Source of the DNA: Streptomyces sp. R33
GTDB lineage: Bacteria > Actinomycetota > Actinomycetes > Streptomycetales > Streptomycetaceae
Direction: 5' to 3'
DNA length: 64,000 nt
Assembly (NCBI RefSeq): GCF_041200175.1
Contig: NZ_CP165727.1
Location: 1,612,001 to 1,676,000, forward strand
Shown here: positions 16,300 to 24,367 of the stretch, one piece after another
How positions within the stretch are numbered: the first letter of the stretch is position 1
Layout: each line of letters starts with the position of its first letter
The notes under the pieces: model-generated
The model's input: the letters and a program-made list of their open reading frames with translations, nothing else
The model's database searches: none
Told to the model about the DNA's origin: nothing
Translations under genes and position numbers: made by a program

Positions 16300-17150
16300 G
16301 CGGCCGGGGCGAGCGAGAGGAAGTGCTTGAGGTAGCGCGGGTTGGTGCGCCGCAGGGAGAGCAGGACGTAGAGGTCGGCGCAGCCGAACTCGGCGTCGAG
16401 GGCGGGCTCGCCGCAGACCCAGGCGCCCAGGCGCAGGTAGCCGCGCAGCAGCGGGGGCAGCTCCGTGCGCGCCGGGAAGGTGATGCCGTCCGGGTTCCAG
16501 GGCAGGTGGGGGGTGACCCGGTACTCCTCGGGGGCGAGGTTGCGGGTGAGGACGTTCGCGCGGGTGGCGGCGGCCAGGACCCCGCCGTCGGCGAGCGGTA
16601 TCGAGCAGCAGCCGGCGAGCCAGTTGTGGCCGGAGCTGTCCATGTAGCGGGCGAGGCCGGCCCAGATCAGGGCGATGACGGCGCCGTTGCGGTGGTGGGG
16701 GTGGACGCAGGAGCGGCCGACCTCGACGAGGTCGGGGCGGACCGGGGCGAGGGCGGAGAGGTCGAACTCGCTCTCGGAATAGAGCCGGCCGGCGACGGCG
16801 GCGCGCTCCGGGGGCAGCAGCCGGTAGGTGCCGACGACCTGCTCGGTCTCCTCCTCGACGACGAGGAGGTGGTCGCAGTACGCGTCGAAGGCGTCGGAGT
16901 CCAGGCCGGGCTCGGGTCCGTCGAGGCGGGCGCCGAGCTCGCCGGCGAAGACCTGGTGGCGCAGCCGCTGGGCGGCGCGCACCTCGTCCTCGTTGCGGGC
17001 GAGGCGGACGGCGTAGCGGGGGGTGGCGGTGAGGTCGGCGGGTGCCGCGACGGACGCGGCCGGGGCGACGGCGGCGGGGACGGCCGCGGTGGTGACGGTG
17101 GGCGTCACGGTGGGGGGAAGGGTGGACGGGGACAGGGGGGCGATGGTCAT
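16296..17150 (-). CDS. olsB: OlsB-like ornithine N-acyltransferase (GNAT superfamily)
   Basis: The 284-residue protein belongs to the GNAT/hemolysin-type acyltransferases that transfer a 3-hydroxyacyl group from acyl carrier protein to ornithine, forming lyso-ornithine lipid. Recognisable blocks are LRHQVFAGELGAR, DAYCDHLLVVE, VVGTYRLLPP, and EVGRSCVHPHHR, where the acyl donor binds. About 45 Ala/Thr/Pro-rich residues precede the domain. The ATG at 17150 has an AGGAG site 7 nt away. It is translationally coupled to the PlsC-like gene, which supports a two-step OlsB/OlsA pathway for phosphate-free membrane lipid. Confidence 0.9.
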   Translation of the reverse strand: MTIAPLSPSTLPPTVTPTVTTAAVPAAVAPAASVAAPADLTATPRYAVRLARNEDEVRAAQRLRHQVFAGELGARLDGPEPGLDSDAFDAYCDHLLVVEEETEQVVGTYRLLPPERAAVAGRLYSESEFDLSALAPVRPDLVEVGRSCVHPHHRNGAVIALIWAGLARYMDSSGHNWLAGCCSIPLADGGVLAAATRANVLTRNLAPEEYRVTPHLPWNPDGITFPARTELPPLLRGYLRLGAWVCGEPALDAEFGCADLYVLLSLRRTNPRYLKHFLSLAPAA

Positions 17151-17285
17151 GGCGGCTCCTGATCCGGGCACGGAAGCCAGGCCGGCAGGTGTGGTGGCCT
17201 GGCTCCTTTACTTCTTCCGTGACCGGCTGGATTCGACATGACCGCTCAGCGGCACTTGGATGTGCGGACGCTGAACTCGGCGGGC

Positions 17286-18548
17286 TCAGCGGTCGGCGCC
17301 CAGGACCTTGGTGATCGCGTCCGAGGCCGCCTCGGCGGCCCGCCGGGGGTCCTGGCCGGTGAGTACGGCCGTCATGTAGGGCTTGATCGGGTTCTGGGCC
17401 TCGACCTGGGCCCAGCGGGCGGACTTCGGGGTGGCCCGGCCCTGGGCGGCTCCGGGCGCCATGCTCGCGGCGCCCTCGTTGCCGTCGACCACGTGCGCGA
17501 GGGTGGTCTTGTTCGGTACGTAGCTCATCGTGCGGGCGAGCTCGGTCTGCCAGGTTTCGCTGACCAGCGCGGTGATCACGTCGACGGCGTGGGCCCGCTG
17601 CTTCGTCCGTTCCGGGATGATCAGGTCCGAGCCGCCGGTGAAGACGGCGCCGGGCTTGTCGGAGGTCTTTCCGGGGATCGGGAAGAAGCCGAGCTTGCCC
17701 TTGAGCGCGGGGTTGGCGGCTTCGATCGCGGCGGCCTGGCCGGGCGGGGCGATGATCTGGGCGACCCGGCCGCGGGCGAAGACCTCGGACTGCGGGGGCG
17801 TCTCCTCGTCGGCGTCCTTGGGCCCGTCGCCGAGGGCCTGCAGCTGCTTGTAGAACTCCATGCCGGCCAGGGCCTTCTCGTCGCCCAGGGTGCCGGCCCA
17901 CTGTCCGCTGGTCTCGACGGCGAGGTCGCCGCCCTCGTCCCAGATGAAGCCGGCGAGGACGTACCAGTTCTGCCCGGCCAGGTAGATGCCCTGCTGGTCG
18001 CCCTTGTCGAGCTTCTGGGTGGCCTGGATCCAGTCCTGCCGGTTCCTGGGCGGGGTCTTGATCCCGGCGTTCGCGAAGAGGTCCTTGTTGTAGATCACCA
18101 CCCGGTTGGCGGCGTACCAGGGGATTCCGTACTGGGCCCCGTTGATGCTTCCCGGGTCGGAGAGGCCCTTGAGCCAGTCCGTGTTGCCCCACTCGCGCAG
18201 ACCCTCGAGGGTGAGTTCGGACAGGCCTCCGGCCTCGATGTACTGGGCGACCTGCGTGTTGCCGACCTCGATGACGTCGGCGCTCTCGCTGCTCCTGCCG
18301 GCGAGCACGGCGTTGACCTTCTCGCCGATGCCCGTCCATTCCTGGATCTTGACGTCGAGGTCGACGCCGGGGTGGTCCTTCTCGAAGGAGGCGGTGAACT
18401 TCGTGATGAAGTCCTGCGACGCGCTGCCCTTCATCAGCCAGAGCGTCACCTTCTGCGTCCCTTCGGCCGGTCCTTCGAGCCGGCTGCATCCGGTGAGGGC
18501 GGTCGCGGCGACGAGGGTGGTGCACACGGTGAGGAGGCGCATCTTCAC
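17286..18548 (-). CDS. sugar ABC transporter substrate-binding lipoprotein, no adjacent permease
   Basis: The 420-residue extracellular solute-binding protein has a signal peptide ending in lipobox LTGC (Cys21), so it is anchored to the outer face of the membrane. The body is a family-1 carbohydrate-binding protein (VTLWLMKGSASQDFITKF, then YGIPWYAANRVVIYN). A GTG at 18548 is followed by an in-frame ATG at 18542; AAGGTGA lies upstream. No permease or ATPase gene is next to it, so it must work with membrane components encoded elsewhere. A DasR/GntR-like palindrome at 18600-18615 suggests control by aminosugar availability. Confidence 0.92.
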   Translation of the reverse strand: MKMRLLTVCTTLVAATALTGCSRLEGPAEGTQKVTLWLMKGSASQDFITKFTASFEKDHPGVDLDVKIQEWTGIGEKVNAVLAGRSSESADVIEVGNTQVAQYIEAGGLSELTLEGLREWGNTDWLKGLSDPGSINGAQYGIPWYAANRVVIYNKDLFANAGIKTPPRNRQDWIQATQKLDKGDQQGIYLAGQNWYVLAGFIWDEGGDLAVETSGQWAGTLGDEKALAGMEFYKQLQALGDGPKDADEETPPQSEVFARGRVAQIIAPPGQAAAIEAANPALKGKLGFFPIPGKTSDKPGAVFTGGSDLIIPERTKQRAHAVDVITALVSETWQTELARTMSYVPNKTTLAHVVDGNEGAASMAPGAAQGRATPKSARWAQVEAQNPIKPYMTAVLTGQDPRRAAEAASDAITKVLGADR

Positions 18549-18599
18549 GAGGGGTCACCTTCTGGGGATCGATCTCAGACGGATCTCAGATGGCTTGAA

Positions 18600-18615
18600 A
18601 TTGGCATAGACCAAT
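18600..18615 (-). promoter_or_regulatory. DasR-like (dre) operator candidate
   Basis: On the minus strand the site reads ATTGGTCTATGCCAAT. It keeps TGGTCTA and CCA of the published dre consensus ACTGGTCTAGACCACT and is palindromic at both ends. It lies about 50 bases upstream of the solute-binding lipoprotein gene, within likely promoter distance. Confidence 0.55.
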
Positions 18616-18723
18616 GGGCGGGTCAAGGGCCTTTCGCCCGGGACTGTTCACGCAAAGTTCGCGGAGGCGGACTTACTGGGGCACCGTAGAACGAGGCACA
18701 AGCACCCACCGTCGGGAGACTCC

Positions 18724-18939
18724 ATGTCCAACCACACCTACCGGGTGACCGAGATCGTCGGCACCTCCCCCGAGGGCATCGACCAGGCCATCCGCAACGG
18801 GATCACCCGGGCGGGCCAGACCCTGCGCAACCTGGACTGGTTCGAGGTCACACAGGTACGCGGCCACATCGAGAACGGCGCGGTGGCCCACTACCAGGTA
18901 GGCCTGAAGGTCGGCTTCCGCCTGGACGGCGAGGACTGA
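18724..18939 (+). CDS. dodecin
   Basis: The complete 71-residue protein is a dodecin, a dodecameric flavin-binding storage/scavenging protein. It starts HTYRVTEIVGTS, continues through AIRNGITRAGQTLRNLDWFE, where the conserved Trp stacks on flavin, and ends in VTQVRGHIENGAVAHYQVGLKVGF. It stands alone between a sugar-binding protein and a secreted protein and is closed by a strong terminator. Confidence 0.95.
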   Translation: MSNHTYRVTEIVGTSPEGIDQAIRNGITRAGQTLRNLDWFEVTQVRGHIENGAVAHYQVGLKVGFRLDGED

Positions 18940-18966
18940 GCGCGGCGGGAACGCAATGGCCCCGAC

Positions 18967-19004
18967 CACCGGGGCCGGGCCAGGGCAAAGGCCCGGCCCC
19001 GGTG
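18967..19004 (+). terminator. strong hairpin terminator after dodecin
   Basis: CACCGGGGCCGGGCC (18967-18981) is perfectly inverted as GGCCCGGCCCCGGTG (18990-19004) with an 8-base loop. It begins 28 bases after the dodecin stop. There is no T-run, as is common in high-GC actinobacteria. Confidence 0.85.
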
Positions 19005-19194
19005 GGCGGGGCCGCCCGCGTAGTGCGGGGCAACGGGCACGCGGACCCCGATCGCACCCGTGCGCTCCCCCGCCGGGGTGGTTCCCGGGGCCCAGTGGGC
19101 GCAGTGCGGCACGGCTCGTGGGGGTGTGGGCGGGGTGCAGTACGAAGCTGTGCGCTGCTCCCTGCACCCCGCGAGCCCGGAGGTCCGTACGCCC

Positions 19195-21246
19195 ATGACC
19201 CACGCACAGCTGACACCGGCGCAACGGCGGCGCCGTAGGCCGGGCAGCAAGACCGGCGCACTTGCCGCCGCGCTCGGTGTGGCGCTCGTACTCGCGCTGC
19301 CCGGCACCGCGGCGGCCGCACCCGGCGATCCGGATCCGGCGTTCGGGTCCGACGGCCGGGTGGTCACCTCGTTCCCCGGCTTCGCGGAGGGCCACGACAT
19401 CGCGCGGCAGGCCGACGGCAAGCTGGTCGTGGTGGGGCAGAGCGAGGGCGGTTTCGCGCTCGCCCGCTACGGCACCAACGGCAGCCTCGACCCCGCCTTC
19501 GCCGGGGACGGTACGGTCACCAGCGACTTCGGCGGCGGCAGCCACTCGGCCAATGCGGTGGCGATCCAGCCCTCGGACGGGAAGATCGTCGTGGCGGGCA
19601 CCACCGAGGTGATCGCGGAGGAGGGCGGCGGCTGCTGCTTCTTCTCCGTGGCCCGCTACAACCCCGACGGCAGCCCGGACACGGGCTTCGGCGACGACGG
19701 TCTCGTTCGGGTCGACGAGTTCGGCGGCTCCGCGGACGGCGCGGACGTGGCGGTGCAGCCCGACGGCAAGATCATCGCCGCGGGCAAGGGCGGAGGCGGA
19801 GGCTTTGCGCTGGTCCGCCTCGACACCGGCGGAAACCTGGACCCGAGCCTCGGCGGCGACGGCGCGGTGGTCGCGGGGTTCACGCCCGCCTCGCCCCAGG
19901 ACGCCGGCGGCATCGCCCGCGGCATGGCCCTCCAGCCGGACGGCAAGATCCTCTCGGTCGGCTACGTGGGCAACACCGCCTTCGACATCGGCGTGGCCCG
20001 GTACCTCCCCAACGGCAGCCTCGACCCCGCCTTCAGCGGTGACGGCATGGTGACCGCGGACTTCGGCGGCACCGAGTTCGGCAACGCCGTGGCGGTGCAG
20101 CCGGACGGCAAGATCGTCGCCGCGGGTTCCCGCGACACCGGCGTCGCCCTCCTGCGCTACAACGCCAATGGCAGCCCTGACACCGGGTTCGGCACCGGCG
20201 GGCGCACCTCCGTCAGCTTCCCCGGCGACCGCGGAACCGCGAACGCCATGGCGCTCCAGCAGAACGGCAAGATCGTCCTCGCCGGCCAGGCCGACGACCC
20301 GAACAGCTCCGAGGCCAACGACTTCGGGCTGGTCCGCTTCAACGCCAACGGCACGGTGGACACCGGCTTCGGCGGCGACGGCTTCGTCGTCACCGGCTTC
20401 GGGGACTTCGACGAGGCCCGCGGGGTGCTCGTACAACCGGACGGGAACATCGTCGCGGCGGGCTACGGGGCGGGCCACGCCTTCGCCCTCGCCCGCTACG
20501 AGGGCGGCGACGGCACCCCGCCGCCCCCGCCCCCGGCGAGAGCGGACCTGTCGGTGACGAAGTCGGGTACGGCCACCGTGAGCATCGGGGACCGCGCCTC
20601 GTACACGGTGACGGTCTCCAACTCGGCGGCCTCCACCGCCACCGCCACCGGCGTCACGCTGACGGACACGCTGTCCGGCGCCGGTGCGGGCCTCACCTCG
20701 GCCGCTGCCTCGCAAGGCACGTGTACGACCACCGCTACCGGGGCCAACTGCGCCCTCGGCTCGCTGGCGCCGGGTGCGAGCGCGACGGTCACGGTGACGG
20801 CCGAACCCCGCGCCACGGGCACGCTCACGAACACGGCGAACGTCAGCGCCTCGCAGCAGGACCCGTCGACCACCGACAACCAGGCCACCGCGACCACTTC
20901 GGTGAACAACGCCCGCGGCTGCACGATCGTCGGCACCACCGGCGCGGACACGCTGACCGGCGGCTACGGCAACGACGTGATCTGCGCCCTCGGCGGCAAC
21001 GACACCGTCCGCGCGAGCTACGGCAACGACACCGTCCACGGCGGCTACGGCAACGACGACATCGACGGCGGCTTCGGCGACGACTCCCTGAACGGCGGAC
21101 CGGGCAACGACACCCTGACCGGCAACTACGGGAACGACCGCCTCACCACCACCGATGCCGTCTCGGGCAACGACACCGCCAACGGCTCAGCCGGCACCGA
21201 CACCTGCACCACCGACCCGGGCGACATCCGCATCAGCTGCCCCTGA
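19195..21246 (+). CDS. secreted seven-bladed propeller protein with DUF11 and RTX-type repeats
   Basis: The 683-residue protein has a signal peptide ending near PGTAAAAPGDPD. Next come seven delta-60-type repeats of about 50-60 residues (residues 45-440), each with DPAFxGDG at the start and QPDGKIVxAG in the middle, enough for a seven-bladed beta-propeller. A DUF11 (TIGR01451-like) domain spans about 450-565. The C-terminus (575-660) has nonapeptide RTX-like repeats such as GGYGND and GGPGNDTLTG that bind calcium. Repeat 2 carries a Cys-Cys insertion. GGAGG lies upstream of ATG 19195. It is probably an extracellular binding or structural protein; function unknown. Confidence 0.88.
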   Translation: MTHAQLTPAQRRRRRPGSKTGALAAALGVALVLALPGTAAAAPGDPDPAFGSDGRVVTSFPGFAEGHDIARQADGKLVVVGQSEGGFALARYGTNGSLDPAFAGDGTVTSDFGGGSHSANAVAIQPSDGKIVVAGTTEVIAEEGGGCCFFSVARYNPDGSPDTGFGDDGLVRVDEFGGSADGADVAVQPDGKIIAAGKGGGGGFALVRLDTGGNLDPSLGGDGAVVAGFTPASPQDAGGIARGMALQPDGKILSVGYVGNTAFDIGVARYLPNGSLDPAFSGDGMVTADFGGTEFGNAVAVQPDGKIVAAGSRDTGVALLRYNANGSPDTGFGTGGRTSVSFPGDRGTANAMALQQNGKIVLAGQADDPNSSEANDFGLVRFNANGTVDTGFGGDGFVVTGFGDFDEARGVLVQPDGNIVAAGYGAGHAFALARYEGGDGTPPPPPPARADLSVTKSGTATVSIGDRASYTVTVSNSAASTATATGVTLTDTLSGAGAGLTSAAASQGTCTTTATGANCALGSLAPGASATVTVTAEPRATGTLTNTANVSASQQDPSTTDNQATATTSVNNARGCTIVGTTGADTLTGGYGNDVICALGGNDTVRASYGNDTVHGGYGNDDIDGGFGDDSLNGGPGNDTLTGNYGNDRLTTTDAVSGNDTANGSAGTDTCTTDPGDIRISCP

Positions 21247-21274
21247 CCGGCTGCCGACGCAGCACCGCACCGCC

Positions 21275-21868
21275 CTACCGCGGGGTGGTCTCGTCCCCCT
21301 TGAACGGCTCGCCGTGGCCGGGCACGATCAGGTCCGCCGCGGCGAGCACCCGCAGTCGGGAGGCGCGCAGCACCTCGCGGTCCGGGGCCACCGGATCGTC
21401 CGCCGGGCCGTTGGCGTGCCACCACAGGTCGCCGGCGAAGGCCACCACGCCCGAGTCCGTGCCCGCCAGCAGCGTGATGTCCTCGTGGCTGTGGCCGGGG
21501 GTGCGGATCAGCCGTAGCGACGGGGTGAGTTCGTAGCCCTCCGCGTCGCGGTTCATCCACTGGTCACCCCGGTACTCCACCTTGTGGTCGTGCACCCGGG
21601 CACGGCCGAAGAGGCCCACGTTCATGGTGTTGTCCGGGTGGTGGTGGCTGAGCACCACGTCGGTGATGTCCTCGGGCCCGAGGCCCAGTTCCGCGAGCGG
21701 GGCAAGGATGTCGTCGTGGCTCGCCACCATGCCCGGGTCGAAGATCACGTGCCGTCCTGCATCGTGTACGTAGGAGACGGTCGCGGCCACTCCGGGGCCG
21801 GTGGAGCCCACGTAGCCAGTGGTCAGGACCTTGTATGCGGCGCTGCGGCCGAGCGGTGCGTCTGTCAT
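21275..21868 (-). CDS. MBL-fold metallo-hydrolase
   Basis: This 197-residue metallo-beta-lactamase-fold protein resembles the small MBLAC1-like hydrolases. It has the metal motif LSHHHPDN (the usual HxHxDH ends in Asn here), a second His at TPGHSHED, Asp in FAGDLWWHANG, and His in VPGHGEPF. The substrate is unknown; thioester and RNA substrates are both known for the fold. The ATG at 21868 is chosen over one 21 bases upstream. It is divergent from a GlxA-type regulator, which may control it. Confidence 0.88.
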   Translation of the reverse strand: MTDAPLGRSAAYKVLTTGYVGSTGPGVAATVSYVHDAGRHVIFDPGMVASHDDILAPLAELGLGPEDITDVVLSHHHPDNTMNVGLFGRARVHDHKVEYRGDQWMNRDAEGYELTPSLRLIRTPGHSHEDITLLAGTDSGVVAFAGDLWWHANGPADDPVAPDREVLRASRLRVLAAADLIVPGHGEPFKGDETTPR

Positions 21869-21943
21869 GTCCTCAATCCTGCCGAGCACGGCGGGAGTTC
21901 ACGAGTGGCACTGCTGCCTCTGATCGCAGGATTCGTGCCAGCC

Positions 21944-22918
21944 ATGTGCCACACTGCGACCGTGCCGCCTTTCAAGACCGTTGCCGCGTACGTCCCTCCC
22001 GGTGCCGGCATGCTCGCCGTCGGCATCGTCACCGAGGTGTTCGGTCCCCACGGAGCGGCGCTGCCCGGTTTCGACCTCGCCCTGTGCGCCGACCGGCCCG
22101 GCCCGGTGCCCACGGACTGCGGCGTCCCGGTCTCCGTCACGCACGGACTGGACCGGCTCGCGGGCGCCGATCTGCTGATCGTCCTGCCCGGGGCAGAATT
22201 CCGTACCCCACCCGGTCCCGCCGTACTCGACGCGCTGAGGGCCGCGCACGGGCGCGGCGCCGTGGTCGCGGCCCACTGCGTCGGCACCTTCGCGCTCGCC
22301 GCCGCGGGACTGCTCGACGGCCGGAGGGCGACCACGCACTGGCGGTTCGCCGGGCTCCTCGCCGATCGCCACCCGGAGATCACCGTGGAACCCGACGCGC
22401 TGTACATCGACGAAGGGAGCATCGTCACGGGCGCGGGAGCCGCCGCGGGCTTCGACCTGTGCCTGCACCTGCTGCGGCGGGAGCACGGTTCCGCGCTGGC
22501 CAACGGCGTCGCCCGGGACATGGTGCTGCCGTCCCACCGCGACGGCGGGCAGGCCCAGTACCTGGCCGCGCCGGTCCCCGAGGACGGCCGGGACGAGCGG
22601 CTCGCCGCAGTCCTCGGCTGGGCCCGCGCACACCTCCACGAGCCCCTGCCCGTCACGGAACTGGCCCGCCGCGCGATGATGAGCAAACGTTCCTTCGCCC
22701 GCCGCTTCAACGCCGCGACCGGAACCACCCCGCACGCCTGGCTGCGGACCCTGCGACTGAGCAGAGCCGAGGAACTCCTCGAAACCACCGACCTCCCGGT
22801 CGAGGAGATCGCCCGCCGGGTCGGATACGGGAGCGCCGCGGTGCTGCGCGAACAATTCGTACGCCGCCGCGGCGTCCCGCCCCGTGCCTACCGCCGCGCC
22901 TTCGCCCGTACGACGTAG
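21944..22918 (+). CDS. GlxA-type AraC-family regulator (DJ-1/PfpI sensor domain)
   Basis: The roughly 324-residue regulator has an N-terminal DJ-1/PfpI-like domain with the cysteine elbow AAHCVGTFALAAAG and a C-terminal AraC double helix-turn-helix (ELARRAMMSKRSFARRFNAATG, then VEEIARRVGYGSAAVLREQF). The start is unsure: ATG 21944 and GTG 21962 are in frame and neither has a good ribosome binding site. The family normally starts only a few residues before the first beta strand, which favours GTG 21962. GTGGCAC (21905-21911) and inverted GTGCCAC (21946-21952) lie in the divergent region and may be its target. Confidence 0.88.
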   Translation: MCHTATVPPFKTVAAYVPPGAGMLAVGIVTEVFGPHGAALPGFDLALCADRPGPVPTDCGVPVSVTHGLDRLAGADLLIVLPGAEFRTPPGPAVLDALRAAHGRGAVVAAHCVGTFALAAAGLLDGRRATTHWRFAGLLADRHPEITVEPDALYIDEGSIVTGAGAAAGFDLCLHLLRREHGSALANGVARDMVLPSHRDGGQAQYLAAPVPEDGRDERLAAVLGWARAHLHEPLPVTELARRAMMSKRSFARRFNAATGTTPHAWLRTLRLSRAEELLETTDLPVEEIARRVGYGSAAVLREQFVRRRGVPPRAYRRAFARTT

Positions 22919-22975
22919 GAACCGGTTCTCCGCCCTGCCGGGAGACCGGCCTTCAGCTCCGTCGGGCCCCGCTGC

Positions 22976-23533
22976 TCAGAACGCCCATCGCGTATGGCTG
23001 TACACGCCGTCGTCCCGGCCGAAGCCGTACGCAGTGGTCGGGGTCACCGCGAAGACCACCGCGTCGCCCTTCCGGAACGCATCCCCGAGCCCGTGGAACG
23101 TGCCCTCGGGCGAGGTGATGTGGGCCCCGTACTTCGCCTCGTACGCCGCGATCACCTCCTCCAGCACCGCCGGATCGGCGACCGGCCCGGCCGTGCCCTC
23201 GACCACGAGGTCGAGCCCTTCGGTGAGGGAGTTTCCGCCGGTGGTCAGCGCACAGTGCCCGTCATGCGCGAGGTTCTTCGCCTTCTGCTCCCCCGCGCCG
23301 GTCGAGAAGTACAGCACTCCGTCGCGCCAGGCGGCGATCACGGGGGTGACGTGCAGCCGGCCGTCGGGTCGTACCGTGGACACCCAGAAGATCTCGGCGG
23401 CCTCCAACTGCCGCTGCGCCTCGGCCCATTCCGTCGCGGTGACGTCCGCGGCACCCGGGCGGGGATTGACCGCGGAGCTGTAGCGGGCGTCGAGCTCGGC
23501 CGTGGGGTGCTTCGCAGGTCCCTGTGCTGGCAT
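22976..23533 (-). CDS. pyridoxamine 5'-phosphate oxidase-family flavin protein
   Basis: This 185-residue protein has the split-barrel FMN-binding fold: FWVSTVRPDGRLHVTPVIAAW is followed by GVLYFSTGAGEQKAKNLAHD, the typical phosphate- and flavin-contacting segment. Actinobacterial members often bind F420 or heme rather than making PLP, so the cofactor is open. AAGGAGG lies just upstream of the ATG at 23533. It is transcribed in the same direction as the downstream MBL gene but with a regulator gene between them on the other strand. Confidence 0.88.
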   Translation of the reverse strand: MPAQGPAKHPTAELDARYSSAVNPRPGAADVTATEWAEAQRQLEAAEIFWVSTVRPDGRLHVTPVIAAWRDGVLYFSTGAGEQKAKNLAHDGHCALTTGGNSLTEGLDLVVEGTAGPVADPAVLEEVIAAYEAKYGAHITSPEGTFHGLGDAFRKGDAVVFAVTPTTAYGFGRDDGVYSHTRWAF

Positions 23534-23603
23534 GTCGGACCTCCTTCCTCTCCCCCTAACGACCGGCTGCCGACACGGAAACCGTCAACACGCCGTTTGC
23601 GCG

Positions 23604-24209
23604 TCAGGCTCCGGGACCGACGCCGCTCCAACCCCGCTCGAGGAGGTCGAAGGCGCGGGCCACCCTTTCGCGGTCGTCGGCGCGTCCGCGGGCCGTGCGG
23701 GGGGCTTCCAGGACGAAGTGGGCGAGCGCCGCGCAGTGCGGATCGTCGGCGGGGGCTCCGGTCGCCTCGGCGATGGCGTGTGCGAGCGCGGTTTCGTGGC
23801 GCAGCCACATGCGCTGGGCGTAGTCCCGCAAGGCGGGGGTGCCCTCCACGAGTTCGACGAAGGCGGCGAAGTCCGCGTCGCCGTCCCGGGCGCCGACCCG
23901 GTGGCGCAGTGCGTGCTCGCGCAGGGCCGCGAGTACGGACTGGCCCTGGGGCCTTTCGCGTACGGCGGCCAGTAGCCGGGCTTCCTGGTCGGCGTCCTCG
24001 TCGAAGACGAGGGCCTCTTTCACGGGGAAGTGCTTGAAGAGGGTGGTGGTGGACACGTCTGCCGCGTCGGCGATGTCGCGGATGCCGACCTGGTCGTAGC
24101 CGCGTTCGAGGAAGAGGCGCAGAGCGGCATCGGCCAGGGATTGCCGGGTGGCCGCCTTCTTGCGCTCGCGGCGCCCCGGCGGCATGTGGTTCGCGGTCGT
24201 CTCGCTCAT
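23604..24209 (-). CDS. TetR-family regulator
   Basis: The 201-residue repressor has its DNA-binding domain at about residues 14-60 (RKKAATRQSLADAALRLF, then IRDIADAADVSTTTLFKHFP) and a helical ligand-binding domain. It is divergent from a TetX-like monooxygenase with 158 bases between them. A CAAAAGT/ACTTTTG inverted repeat in that gap is a likely operator. By analogy with other TetR/monooxygenase pairs it should release DNA when the substrate of the monooxygenase appears. Confidence 0.92.
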   Translation of the reverse strand: MSETTANHMPPGRRERKKAATRQSLADAALRLFLERGYDQVGIRDIADAADVSTTTLFKHFPVKEALVFDEDADQEARLLAAVRERPQGQSVLAALREHALRHRVGARDGDADFAAFVELVEGTPALRDYAQRMWLRHETALAHAIAEATGAPADDPHCAALAHFVLEAPRTARGRADDRERVARAFDLLERGWSGVGPGA

Positions 24210-24241
24210 GCCTCGACCCTACACCTTCGGTTGAGCAGCTT

Positions 24242-24266
24242 CAAAAGTTGAGTTGTTGCACTTTTG
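24242..24266. promoter_or_regulatory. candidate TetR operator between the TetR gene and the TetX-like gene
   Basis: CAAAAGT (24242-24248) and ACTTTTG (24260-24266) are a perfect 7-bp inverted repeat with an 11-base spacer, close to the 33 kDa-dimer spacing of TetR proteins. It lies in a locally AT-rich patch 33 bases before the TetR start and about 100 bases before the monooxygenase start. Confidence 0.5.
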
Positions 24267-24367
24267 GATCGAGCGTGCTCTTCTGGAACGGCCCGGCCGC
24301 GTGGCACTCCCCGGCCGCAGCGTCCCCTTCTCCTGTCTGCCGAGCCCTCCCAGAACGGAGCACCACC

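Noticed and set aside
16300..18558. N-terminal extension of the OlsA reading frame
   Set aside because: It is the out-of-frame shadow of OlsB and the sugar-binding protein; the overlapping ATG at 16299 is the start.
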